Positions 6,239 to 13,935 of a DNA stretch of 29,286 nt are shown in pieces; position 1 is the stretch's first letter; each line of letters starts with the position of its first letter. The notes under the pieces are model-generated. The model was given only the letters and a program-made list of their open reading frames with translations. It ran no database searches and was not told the origin of the DNA. Origin of the DNA: Burkholderiales bacterium UBA4657. GTDB taxonomy: Bacteria; Pseudomonadota; Gammaproteobacteria; Burkholderiales; Burkholderiaceae_E. A program made the position numbers and the translations under genes. Location: NCBI GenBank assembly GCA_002405475.1, contig DHLX01000028.1:1-29286 (forward strand), written 5' to 3'.

Positions 6239-7363
6239 ATGCGCCGTTCCTATTGGCAAGTAAATTACTGGATTGGGCTGCTCGTTTTGGCCTTGAGCCT
6301 GTTATCGTCTTCATGGGCTATTGCCATAGAGGCGTCAGCCCCGGCGAAGGTGAAGGGCAGCACTGCCGCCCAAAAGAACTCTCCTCAAAAAGCCAGTTCT
6401 AAAAAAACTGCTGCCAAAAAAACGGCTTCGTCCTCGCGCAATAAAAATGCCGCTCGTGTCAGTGCCAACGCCAGTGGTCAGGGTGGGCGACGTTCGGAGG
6501 TCCGACGAGTCGCCTATCGTCCGGCGGATACACGCCTGTCTGTCGGACAGCAAATGGGTTTGCACCGGGTAGATGACCCGCTGGAATTAAGATCTAGCGT
6601 CGCCCTGGTCGTTGATCAGGACACCGGTCAGGTACTGTACGAGAAAAATGCCCATGCAGTACTGCCGATTGCATCAATTACCAAGCTCATGACTGCACTG
6701 GTTGTCATTGAGGCCGGGCAGAATCTGGACGAAATTCTGGAAATCAGCGAGGCAGACCTGGATACCGAGAAGGGTACCAGCTCACGTCTCAGGTTTGGTA
6801 CACGTCTGAGTCGTGCCGAGGCACTACACCTGGCTTTGATGTCCTCGGAAAATCGCGCCGCATCGGCTTTGGGACGGTATTATCCGGGTGGTTCAAGCGC
6901 CTTCGTACATGCCATGAATGCCAAAGCGCAGTTGTTAGGTATGAGCGAAACGCACTATGCTGACCCGACTGGCCTGTCGAGTCGGAATAAATCCAGCGCG
7001 CACGATCTGGCGCGCCTGATGCAGGTAGCGTATCAATACACCCTGATCCGTGAATTTTCAACCAGTGCGGGTTACACCGTGCTGGTGAATGGTCGTTATC
7101 AGGATTTTGCCAATACTAACCGGCTGATTCAGCATTCCGACTGGCTGATTGGTCTGCAAAAAACTGGCTTCATTAGTGAGGCAGGTCAATGTCTGGTCAT
7201 GCAGGCGGTCATCAATGGCCGTTCGACCATCATGGTATTTCTCGATGCGCAGGGGCGGTTGTCCCGTTTTGGCGATGCCAATCGTATTAAAGACTGGTTG
7301 ATGACCCAGCAGCCCGGTCGGCTTAGAAGTGTTACCGTATCAGCCAAAGCCGAAGTCAGTTGA
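6239..7363 (+). CDS. pbpG: PBP7-type D-alanyl-D-alanine endopeptidase (peptidase S11)
   Basis: Periplasmic penicillin-binding protein that cleaves D-Ala-mDAP cross-links in peptidoglycan. All three catalytic motifs of the family are present: S146-I-T-K149 with the nucleophilic Ser, S203-E-N205, and K308-T-G310. A signal peptide or anchor spans about residues 11-30. A Lys/Ala/Ser-rich linker (about 35-92) separates it from the catalytic domain and could bind the wall. I chose ATG 6239 (374 residues) because AGGAG at 6224-6228 precedes it; an in-frame GTG at 6209 lacks such a site. The linker contains two A7 tracts encoding Lys-Lys pairs. The gene converges on the IclR-type gene with a single base between the stops. 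Confidence 0.9.
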   Translation: MRRSYWQVNYWIGLLVLALSLLSSSWAIAIEASAPAKVKGSTAAQKNSPQKASSKKTAAKKTASSSRNKNAARVSANASGQGGRRSEVRRVAYRPADTRLSVGQQMGLHRVDDPLELRSSVALVVDQDTGQVLYEKNAHAVLPIASITKLMTALVVIEAGQNLDEILEISEADLDTEKGTSSRLRFGTRLSRAEALHLALMSSENRAASALGRYYPGGSSAFVHAMNAKAQLLGMSETHYADPTGLSSRNKSSAHDLARLMQVAYQYTLIREFSTSAGYTVLVNGRYQDFANTNRLIQHSDWLIGLQKTGFISEAGQCLVMQAVINGRSTIMVFLDAQGRLSRFGDANRIKDWLMTQQPGRLRSVTVSAKAEVS

Positions 7364-7364
7364 G

Positions 7365-8147
7365 TCAGACTTTCGGGTTGTAGCCCAGCGAGCGCGAAAT
7401 TTCATCGCTGGTTCGGGTTAGCGCCTCGACCCAGTCATCCTGCATACGGTCGGCAGGGGCTGAAATCGATAACCCAGCCACCAGTTTTCCCTGATCGTCG
7501 CGTATGCCAGCGGCGATACATCGGACACCGAGTTCCAGCTCTTCGTTATCGCGTGAATAACCGCGTTGGCGCGTATGCGCCAGCTCGCGTTCCAGTTTGC
7601 TCAGGTCAGTAATGCTGTTAATCGTATGCCCCGCCAGTGCCGTGCGGGTAGCGTAGGCCTTGACCTGTTTTGAATCGTCATTCGACAAAAAAAGCTTGCC
7701 GACCGAGGTCAGATGCAGCGGAGCCCGGCCGCCGATGGCGCGCACCACCTGCATGCCGCTACGTTCGGAGTAGGCGCGATCAACGTACACAATCTCGTCA
7801 CCCTGACGAACCGACAGGTTAATGGTCTGACCGGTAAATTGATGCAGGCGACGCATATGCGGTAAGGCGGCTTCGCGCACCGACAAACGCGCTTTGACCA
7901 GATTGCCCAGTTCCAGTAGCCTCATGCCGAGCCGATAGGTACCTGGCTCTACCCGATCTACCAGGCGACACGCTACCATGTCATTAAGAATGCGGTGTGC
8001 GGTCGAGGAGTGCAGTTGCGTGTCCTGGGCCAGCGTTTTCAAAGGGGCGGGGTCGCTATGTTGTGCCAGGGCATCCAGCAGACGCATCATGCGTTCAATT
8101 ACTTGAACGGCGGTGGATGACAGCGGCTTTTCTTCTTTGGTACTCAT
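7365..8147 (-). CDS. IclR-family transcriptional regulator
   Basis: 260-residue regulator with an N-terminal winged helix-turn-helix (about residues 13-75; LKTLAQDTQLHSSTAHRILN is the HTH) and a C-terminal IclR effector-binding domain (about 85-255; motifs GRAPLHLTSVGKLFLS and RGYSRDNEELELGVRCIAAG). IclR proteins usually control catabolic genes in response to small organic acids or aromatics; the target here is unknown. ATG 8147 is chosen because it overlaps the pyrD stop (ATGA). A GTG 36 nt further upstream would give 12 more residues. It is the last gene of the Nudix-aat-bpt-pyrD operon, an unusual place for a catabolic regulator. Confidence 0.88.
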   Translation of the reverse strand: MSTKEEKPLSSTAVQVIERMMRLLDALAQHSDPAPLKTLAQDTQLHSSTAHRILNDMVACRLVDRVEPGTYRLGMRLLELGNLVKARLSVREAALPHMRRLHQFTGQTINLSVRQGDEIVYVDRAYSERSGMQVVRAIGGRAPLHLTSVGKLFLSNDDSKQVKAYATRTALAGHTINSITDLSKLERELAHTRQRGYSRDNEELELGVRCIAAGIRDDQGKLVAGLSISAPADRMQDDWVEALTRTSDEISRSLGYNPKV

Positions 8148-9187
8148 GGCTTGATTGTAGTCGAAGATAGTGCAGCGGCGCACTCACGCACCAGAGCAGG
8201 GCCACGATAAATCAATCCGGTATAGATCTGGATCAGGCTGGCACCGGCCTGTATTTTTTCCTGGGCATCGGTGCCGCTCAATATGCCTCCGACACCGATG
8301 ATAGGTATTTTTCCTTGCAGCAAGGCGCTGAGTTGTTCAATCACGGCGGTACTGGCTTGTTTGACCGGCGTGCCGGATAACCCGCCCGCTTCGTCGGCAT
8401 GTGCCAGACCCTGCACGGCTTGTCGCGACAAGGTGGTGTTAGTGGCAATCACGCCCTCGATCTCGTATTGCAACAACTTGTCGGCTAGTGCGTGAATTTG
8501 TTCCGCGTCGAGATCGGGAGCAATTTTCAGTACCAGTGGCACCTTTTTCTGATGTTGTGCTGCGAGCTGTTGCTGACGATTTTTTAATTGGTCAAGTAGC
8601 GTTGCCAGTTCATCGCCCGACTGTAACTGTCTCAGATTCCTGGTGTTAGGCGAGCTGATATTGACCGTGATGTAGCTGGCGTAGGGGTAGACCTTTTCTA
8701 GGCAAAGCAAATAATCACTGGCCGCTTGCTCGATAGGTGTGTCAGCGTTTTTACCGATATTCAGCCCCAGAATGCCACCGCGCTGATAAAAAGAAGAGCC
8801 TTGCACATTACGGATAAAGGCTTCGACGCCGCCGTTATTGAATCCCATGCGATTAATCAGTGCCTCGGCCTCGGGCAGTCGGAACAGGCGCGGTTTAGCG
8901 TTGCCGGCTTGCGGTCGCGGGGTGACGGTTCCGACTTCGATGAAGCCAAAACCCAAACGTGCCAGAGCATCGATATGAGCGCCGTCTTTGTCCAGACCAG
9001 CGGCGAGCCCCACCGGGTTGGGAAAACTCAGTCCCATGGCACTGCGCGGGCTGTCCATTAACCGGGTATTCCAAAGTTTGGACAGCCCGGTTTTTTCGAG
9101 CTTGTCGAGCAGGGCCAGAGTCAGATGATGCGCCTGCTCGGCATCAAGTTTGAACAGGCAGTGGCGGGCTAAACTGTAGAGCGGCAT
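8144..9187 (-). CDS. pyrD: Dihydroorotate dehydrogenase (quinone), class 2
   Basis: Membrane-associated FMN enzyme that oxidises dihydroorotate to orotate with quinone in de novo pyrimidine synthesis (EC 1.3.5.2). The 347-residue product has the class 2 N-terminal amphipathic helices (YSLARHCLFKLDAEQAHH), LAAGLDKDG, the NISSPNT motif with the catalytic base Ser (178/179), and the FMN-phosphate region IIGVGGI...GASLIQIYTGLIYRGP. ATG 9187 is chosen by family N-terminus; an in-frame ATG at 9235 would add 16 residues, and neither has a strong ribosome-binding site. It lies between bpt (60-nt gap) and the iclR-type gene (4-nt overlap). Confidence 0.95.
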   Translation of the reverse strand: MPLYSLARHCLFKLDAEQAHHLTLALLDKLEKTGLSKLWNTRLMDSPRSAMGLSFPNPVGLAAGLDKDGAHIDALARLGFGFIEVGTVTPRPQAGNAKPRLFRLPEAEALINRMGFNNGGVEAFIRNVQGSSFYQRGGILGLNIGKNADTPIEQAASDYLLCLEKVYPYASYITVNISSPNTRNLRQLQSGDELATLLDQLKNRQQQLAAQHQKKVPLVLKIAPDLDAEQIHALADKLLQYEIEGVIATNTTLSRQAVQGLAHADEAGGLSGTPVKQASTAVIEQLSALLQGKIPIIGVGGILSGTDAQEKIQAGASLIQIYTGLIYRGPALVRECAAALSSTTIKP

Positions 9188-9247
9188 AATGATCGTGCGT
9201 TGAATTGAAAAATAGGGCTGGGTTGAAATGCGCATGCTTTGACAGGC

Positions 9248-9997
9248 TTAATCATCCTCGGTCATGGGCTCCCAGCGCCCGTAACGAAAGGCCTCCAGCG
9301 GCTGGAAGCGTTTTTTATAAGCCATTTTTTCAGAGCTGCCGATCCAGTACCCCAAATAGACATAATCCAGGCCCATGGCGCGACATTGTTCTATCTGCCA
9401 CAAAATGGCATAAGTACCGAGACTGCTCTTGGGCAGGTGCGGCTCGTAAAACGTATAGACCGAAGACAGGCCGTCGTTGAGTACGTCGATAATGCTGACC
9501 ATCTGCAATGCCTCGGCCTGTCCCTGTATCGAGGGTAGTCGGAACTCTACCAGCCGGGTATTGACCTTGCTCTGCAATAAAAACTGCGCGTATTGTTCGC
9601 GCGAGTCATGATCCATGCCGCCACCCGCATGCCGTGCGGATTGATAGCGGGTGTAGAGCTCATAGTGCTCGGCGTCATAGTCCAGCCTGAGCGAGCGTGG
9701 TATCAAATCGGCATGCTGTCGCTGGGTTCTTTTTTGTGTCCGGCTGGGTGTGAAATGGTGTACCGGAATACGTACTGGAACGCAGGCACGGCAGCCATCA
9801 CAATAAGGGCGGTACGTAAACAGGCCGGAACGACGAAAACCCAGCCGCACCAGTTCCGAATAGACATCGGCATGAATCAGATGCGATGGCGTTGCGACTT
9901 GTGAGCGTGCCAGCCTGTTCGGCAGATAACTGCACGGGTAAGGTGCGGTGGCGTAAAACTGCAGGCTGGATAGTGGCAGTTCTTTCAGGTAACTCAT
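9248..9997 (-). CDS. bpt: Aspartate/glutamate leucyltransferase (bacterial Ate1-like)
   Basis: Transfers Leu from leucyl-tRNA to proteins with N-terminal Asp or Glu, creating an N-degron for ClpS/ClpAP (EC 2.3.2.29). 249 residues, the usual length. The N-terminal domain has the conserved cysteines C22 (PYPCSYLP) and C66, C69, C72 (YCDGCRACVP). The C-terminal GNAT-like part has LGTYAILWQIEQ and YVYLGYWI...MAYKKRFQPLE. Its ATG overlaps the aat stop by 4 nt (ATGA), so the two N-end-rule transferases are probably co-translated. Confidence 0.94.
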   Translation of the reverse strand: MSYLKELPLSSLQFYATAPYPCSYLPNRLARSQVATPSHLIHADVYSELVRLGFRRSGLFTYRPYCDGCRACVPVRIPVHHFTPSRTQKRTQRQHADLIPRSLRLDYDAEHYELYTRYQSARHAGGGMDHDSREQYAQFLLQSKVNTRLVEFRLPSIQGQAEALQMVSIIDVLNDGLSSVYTFYEPHLPKSSLGTYAILWQIEQCRAMGLDYVYLGYWIGSSEKMAYKKRFQPLEAFRYGRWEPMTEDD

Positions 9998-10776
9998 GCG
10001 GAATTTATCTCCATCCAGTCGTTGCCCACACTCATTGGGAGTGTTGTTGCCCAGTTTGTCAAGGGTGTCTGCTGCCGTAAAGTCTGCATCTCGTTCAAAA
10101 ATTGCTGACGCGGAATCTCACGGGCACCGAGCGAACCCAGATGCGGTGTTTTTTGCTGGCAATCAATCATAACAAAGCCATGCTGTCGCAAAAAATGAAT
10201 CAGGCCGGCTAATGCCAGCTTTGAGGCATTGGGCACCCGGGTAAACATCGACTCGCCATAGAACATACGCCCCAGGCTGACGCCATAGCCTCCGCCAAGC
10301 AGATTACCATGTTGCCAGGCTTCGAATGAGTGCGCCATGCCGAGCCGGTGCATGGCGACATAGTGTTCCATGATCGCGTCGGTAATCCAGGTACCCTGTT
10401 GCCCTGGCCTGGGGTTGTAGGCGCAGGCTCGTATCGTGGCTTCAAAATCCGAGTCGATACGGAATTCCCAGCCAGCGTTGCCCGCCTGTATAAGATTTTT
10501 GCGCAGACTGCGCGACCCTTTAAATTCGTCCAGATACAGCACCATACGCGGGTCGGGTGACCACCACAATACGGGTTGTCCTTCGCTGTACCAGGGAAAG
10601 ATACCCTGACTGTAAGCCCGCATCAAGCGCTTGAGCCCGACATCGGCGCTGGCAGCCAGCAGACCGTTCAGACCGCTGATTTGCTCCAGTGCCTGACAGC
10701 ACGGAGGAAATTCATCTTCCTGTTCGAGCCAGGCAATAGTGTGGCCAGTATTGAGTTTCAGACGTAAGCGGCTCAC
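9994..10776 (-). CDS. aat: Leucyl/phenylalanyl-tRNA-protein transferase
   Basis: Adds Leu or Phe from aminoacyl-tRNA to N-terminal Lys or Arg, making substrates for ClpS (EC 2.3.2.6). Conserved blocks are GLLAASADVGLKRLMRAYSQGIFPW, WWSPDPRMVL, GTWITDAIM, HSFEAWQ, GGGYGVSLGRMFYGESMF and FVMIDCQ. I chose the GTG at 10776 (260 residues) because it overlaps the Nudix stop (GTGA) and matches the family N-terminus. Starting at the upstream ATG 10839 would overlap the Nudix gene by 67 nt. It is directly followed by bpt. Confidence 0.93.
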   Translation of the reverse strand: MSRLRLKLNTGHTIAWLEQEDEFPPCCQALEQISGLNGLLAASADVGLKRLMRAYSQGIFPWYSEGQPVLWWSPDPRMVLYLDEFKGSRSLRKNLIQAGNAGWEFRIDSDFEATIRACAYNPRPGQQGTWITDAIMEHYVAMHRLGMAHSFEAWQHGNLLGGGYGVSLGRMFYGESMFTRVPNASKLALAGLIHFLRQHGFVMIDCQQKTPHLGSLGAREIPRQQFLNEMQTLRQQTPLTNWATTLPMSVGNDWMEINSA

Positions 10777-11336
10777 CTTGGTTCCGTAGAGGTATACCGC
10801 ACCAGCTCGGCATGAACCGAGCCGGTATGCAAGCCCCACTGACCACGTTCGCGGTCAGCAAAATAGGCTTGCAGGGTCAGGCTGACGCTGCGAAAAGCCA
10901 GTTGTTCCCAGGGAATTTCCTGTTGCCTGAATAGCCTGACTTCCAGACTTTCCACGCCGGGACAAAAATCGAGCTTCATCAATTCGGCGCGGTAATACAA
11001 ATGCACCTGGTTTGCCACTTCAACATCAAGTACGCTGAACAGTCCGTGCAGACGAACCTCGGCGCCGGCTTCTTCGCGGGTTTCACGCAATGCGCCTTGA
11101 GCAATGGTTTCACCGTTTTCCATAAAGCCTGCCGGCAGGGTCCATAGACCGTAACGCGGTTCTATGGCGCGCTTGCATAACAGTACCTGATCCTGCCAAA
11201 CCGGCAGGGTGCCCAGCACCATTTTGGGGTTCTGGTAATGCACCGCGCCGCAAGCACGACAGCAATAGCGTAAGCGATTATCTCCCTCGGGGATCTCGAG
11301 TTGTACCGGATGGGCGCAGTGCGAGCAATAGTTCAT
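10773..11336 (-). CDS. Nudix hydrolase with N-terminal zinc ribbon
   Basis: 187-residue pyrophosphohydrolase of the Nudix superfamily. The N-terminus is a zinc ribbon (C4-x2-C7 and C25/C26...C29) like that of NudC-type enzymes. The complete Nudix box starts at G70 (GFMENGE...RETREEAG, ending near G91). Substrates of this architecture include dinucleotides and capped RNA ends, but the specific one cannot be told. ATG 11336 is preferred to a TTG 18 nt upstream. It is the first gene of the leftward operon with aat, bpt, pyrD and the IclR-type gene, and is divergent from the tRNA gene. Confidence 0.9.
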   Translation of the reverse strand: MNYCSHCAHPVQLEIPEGDNRLRYCCRACGAVHYQNPKMVLGTLPVWQDQVLLCKRAIEPRYGLWTLPAGFMENGETIAQGALRETREEAGAEVRLHGLFSVLDVEVANQVHLYYRAELMKLDFCPGVESLEVRLFRQQEIPWEQLAFRSVSLTLQAYFADRERGQWGLHTGSVHAELVRYTSTEPR

Positions 11337-11399
11337 AGTGTAATCATCTCGCAATTTGGCTTAAGTTGCAGGGGGAAATGCGAATACAGGATTACGGAT

Positions 11400-11428
11400 T
11401 TGCTCGCAGCGTGGTATCGGGCTATAAT
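11400..11428 (+). promoter_or_regulatory. Promoter of the initiator tRNA gene
   Basis: TTGCTC (11400-11405) and a perfect TATAAT (11423-11428) are separated by 17 bp. Transcription should begin near 11435, six bases before the mature tRNA. Confidence 0.7.
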
Positions 11429-11440
11429 TTCGAATTCAGG

Positions 11441-11517
<77 letters not shown>

Positions 11518-11563
11518 GCATCAAAAACCAAGAAATATTCGTTCTTGTCTGCATCGACAGACT

Positions 11564-11601
11564 GCCTTCAGTTAAACGACAGAGTTTGGTGCAGGCTTTT
11601 T
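11564..11601 (+). terminator. Possible terminator downstream of tRNA-fMet
   Basis: GCCT (11564-11567) and AGGC (11593-11596) bracket an interrupted stem with an inner AAAC/GTTT helix, followed by five T (11597-11601). A separate small hairpin GTCTG / CAGAC lies just before (11547-11562). The main stem is imperfect, so confidence is moderate. The rest of the tRNA-scpB gap holds no gene that I can see. Confidence 0.4.
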
Positions 11602-11649
11602 CATTGTTTGCAATAGTTCCGATGATTTGAACAGGATGGCTGATTGGCC

Positions 11650-12345
11650 ATGCAAATGACTACTCAAACCGTAAAAATGGTGCTCGAAGCTGCCTTGCTG
11701 GCGGCGCAGGAGCCTATGCCGATTGCCGAATTGCGCAAGTTGTTTGAAGACGAAATCAGTGCCGATACCGTGCGTATGTTGCTCGAAGAGTTGCGCGAGG
11801 ACTGGCGCGATAAGGGTGCCGAGCCGGTGGCATTGGCGAGCGGATGGCGCTTCCAGACCCGGCCTGAAATGCGAGTCTATCTGGAGCGTTTGAATCCGGA
11901 AAAACCACAAAAATATTCTCGTGCCGTACTCGAAACGCTGGCTATTATTGCTTACAAGCAACCGGTCACACGTGGCGATATTGAAGAGATTCGTGGCGTG
12001 ACAGTTTCGTCGCCGGTGGTCAAGACCCTGGAAGATCGCGGCTGGATCGATGTCATCGGGCATCGTGATGCTCCGGGGCGTCCGGCTTTATATGCCACGA
12101 CCAAACAGTTTTTGAACGACCTGGGTCTGAGGGCGTTGGACGAACTGCCAGCCCTGGTCGATGGCGCGCCGTCACCCCAGGCCGACCAGGCGGTTATCGA
12201 TTTTCTTGATCAAGCAAGCCCCGTCGCGGCCGCCCATACTGAAACCGTGCCACAAGAAAATTCTGGCCAGCTGCAGCAGTCCGGGCAGTCTGGCGGCATG
12301 GACTCTCCACTTTCATCTCAGCCCCAGGCTGCACTGGAACCTTAA
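11650..12345 (+). CDS. scpB: Segregation and condensation protein B
   Basis: Non-SMC subunit of the SMC-ScpAB condensin that compacts and segregates the chromosome. The protein has tandem winged helices. The diagnostic stretch is RAVLETLAIIAYKQPVTRGD, followed by VSSPVVKTLEDRGWIDVIGH and PGRPALYATTKQFLNDLGL. A Gln/Ser-rich low-complexity tail follows after about residue 175. I prefer ATG 11650 (231 residues) over the TTG at 11644; AGGATGG at 11632-11638 could serve as the ribosome-binding site. The partner gene scpA is not adjacent. rluB begins 2 nt after the stop. Confidence 0.92.
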   Translation: MQMTTQTVKMVLEAALLAAQEPMPIAELRKLFEDEISADTVRMLLEELREDWRDKGAEPVALASGWRFQTRPEMRVYLERLNPEKPQKYSRAVLETLAIIAYKQPVTRGDIEEIRGVTVSSPVVKTLEDRGWIDVIGHRDAPGRPALYATTKQFLNDLGLRALDELPALVDGAPSPQADQAVIDFLDQASPVAAAHTETVPQENSGQLQQSGQSGGMDSPLSSQPQAALEP

Positions 12346-12347
12346 GC

Positions 12348-13745
12348 ATGATGCCTTCCTTACCCCAAAGCATGATCAATGCGGATGCTTCGACCGATGA
12401 TGATTCGCTGATGGTTTCTGTTACCGAGCCGGTCGACAGATCAGACCCGGATCTGCAACAGGCTGTTGCTGCAACAGTGCCGGTCGACGCAGACGATTTT
12501 CCGCGTTTTGATGCGCGTGCTACACGTCGTTCGCCTTTTACCCCGCCGAACTCACGCCAGGGCGGCGAGCAAATGGAGGCAGTGGCACCCAAGTTGCACA
12601 AAGTCCTGGCCGATGCGGGTATTGGTTCGCGTCGTGATATGGAAGAGCTGATACTGGCTGGCCGGGTCTCGGTCAATGGTGAACCTGCGCATATTGGTCA
12701 GCGGGTTGAGCCCAATGACCAGGTGCGTGTCAATGGCAAACTGGTTCAACGCAAAAACACGGCACGCCCGCCCAGGGTGGTTTTGTATCACAAGCCGGCT
12801 GGCGAAATTGTTACTACCGATGATCCCGAAGGCCGTACCACGGTATTCAGCAAGTTACCCAATATCAAGAACGGACGCTGGGTTTCGGTTGGCCGTCTTG
12901 ATTTCAATACCGAGGGTTTGCTGATTTTTACCAATTCGGGAGATCTGGCCAATCGCATGATGCATCCGCGTTTCGGTCTGGAGCGTGAATACGCGGTGCG
13001 CTGCATTCCCCCCTTGAGTGATGAGGCCATGGAAAAATTACGCCAGGGTATTGAGCTGGAAGATGGTCCGGCCAAGGTCGACAGTCTGGTCGATGCCGGG
13101 GGCGATGGTTCCAATCATTGGTATCACATCGTTCTGACTGAAGGGCGCAACCGTGAGGTCAGGCGTTTAATTGAGGCCGTGGGTTCGAGCGTCAGCCGTT
13201 TGATACGTGTGCGCTATGGCGAAATCGAACTGCCACGCGGTCTGAAGCGTGGGCGCTGGACTGAAGTGACCCCCATGGAGTCAGCTTTTTTATGTATGCG
13301 CGTGGGTTTGCGTCTGGGCGATGAAGCGGCGGGTCGCGGTGCTGGCGGCCAAAGCCGCCACAAATCGCAGCGTGGGCCGAGGCAACAGGACATTTCCGCA
13401 CTGTCGACTATGACCGAAGCCATGTTTGGTGCCCCGGTACAGCAAAATGTCAGCGGCGGTGCCTTGTCGGTGCGTACCTTGCCGACTGCGGGCAAACCGG
13501 GCTTTCCAAAGCGGCGTGACGGTTCGGGGCCGGCCAAATCCGGACGTCCGCAGCAGCACAAACCGCGGATCAAGAAAGCGACAGCGCCTCAGCCCAGAGT
13601 GACTGAGGCAGGTGGCGAGGTTGATACCGATCAAAATACAGCCGGCAAGGCCGGACGCACTTCACGTCTGTTCGGACGCCGGGGCGGTCATTCCGGCGCA
13701 GGGCGCGGGGGCGCCACGTCCAAAGCGCGTGACAGGTCGGAATGA
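12348..13745 (+). CDS. rluB: 23S rRNA pseudouridine synthase RluB-like
   Basis: RsuA/RluB/E/F-family pseudouridine synthase; E. coli RluB modifies U2605 of 23S rRNA. Order in 465 residues: a variable acidic N-terminal extension (1-78), an S4 RNA-binding domain (about 82-130, HKVLADAGIGSRRDMEELI), the catalytic domain (about 143-310) with the active-site Asp185 in GRLDFNTEGLLIFTNSG and EGRNREVRRLIEAVG, then a Gly/Arg/Lys-rich basic tail (about 325-465) likely to bind RNA. The start lies 2 nt after scpB; an internal ATG at codon 76 would remove the extension and cannot be excluded. No strong terminator is seen until the rimP leader. Confidence 0.9.
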   Translation: MMPSLPQSMINADASTDDDSLMVSVTEPVDRSDPDLQQAVAATVPVDADDFPRFDARATRRSPFTPPNSRQGGEQMEAVAPKLHKVLADAGIGSRRDMEELILAGRVSVNGEPAHIGQRVEPNDQVRVNGKLVQRKNTARPPRVVLYHKPAGEIVTTDDPEGRTTVFSKLPNIKNGRWVSVGRLDFNTEGLLIFTNSGDLANRMMHPRFGLEREYAVRCIPPLSDEAMEKLRQGIELEDGPAKVDSLVDAGGDGSNHWYHIVLTEGRNREVRRLIEAVGSSVSRLIRVRYGEIELPRGLKRGRWTEVTPMESAFLCMRVGLRLGDEAAGRGAGGQSRHKSQRGPRQQDISALSTMTEAMFGAPVQQNVSGGALSVRTLPTAGKPGFPKRRDGSGPAKSGRPQQHKPRIKKATAPQPRVTEAGGEVDTDQNTAGKAGRTSRLFGRRGGHSGAGRGGATSKARDRSE

Positions 13746-13752
13746 AAGAAAA

Positions 13753-13781
13753 TTCAGTTTTCGCGCCAAAAAGGTTATAAT
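13753..13781 (+). promoter_or_regulatory. Promoter for the rimP-nusA-infB leader
   Basis: A perfect TATAAT (13776-13781) lies 17 bp after a weak TTCAGT -35 box (13753-13758), in the gap right after the rluB stop. Transcription should start near 13788, about 150 nt before rimP. Confidence 0.55.
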
Positions 13782-13796
13782 ATAAGGCTAAAGGCT

Positions 13797-13847
13797 CGCC
13801 TCCTGGCAGGTGAAACTTCCTCCACAAGCGCCGCAGCGTTTCGCGGC
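13797..13847 (+). other. Structured 5' leader upstream of the rimP terminator
   Basis: Two small stem-loops can be drawn: CGCCT / AGGTG (13797-13812) and GCCGC / GCGGC (13830-13847). With the terminator that follows they make a leader of about 97 nt, which could be an attenuator or a stand-alone small RNA. Confidence 0.4.
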
Positions 13848-13851
13848 AGCC

Positions 13852-13884
13852 AAAAAAATGGGCGGGTACCGCCCATTTTTTTTT
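13852..13884 (+). terminator. Strong intrinsic terminator in the rimP leader
   Basis: ATGGGCGG / CCGCCCAT form an 8-bp stem with a 3-nt loop, followed by nine T and preceded by seven A. It therefore looks functional in either direction. It ends the rluB message and lies between the promoter at 13753-13781 and rimP. Confidence 0.9.
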
Positions 13885-13935
13885 GTGGCGAAGTAAGCCG
13901 GTAGCGTTCTGTTCGAATCCTGGGGAGGGCTGGAG

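Noticed and set aside
6401..6422. Two A7 tracts in the pbpG linker as possible programmed frameshift sites
   Set aside because: The zero frame reads AAA AAA ACN after T or C, which does not fit the X-XXY-YYZ slippery pattern, and no alternative product is apparent.
12194..12676. Minus-strand open frame across the scpB-rluB junction
   Set aside because: Low-complexity Ser/Arg composition, no ribosome-binding site noted, antisense to two conserved genes.
13911..13920. GTTCGAATCC just before rimP resembles a tRNA T-loop
   Set aside because: No acceptor, D or anticodon arms can be drawn. The upstream sequence is a poly-T terminator, so this is not a tRNA or a clear remnant.
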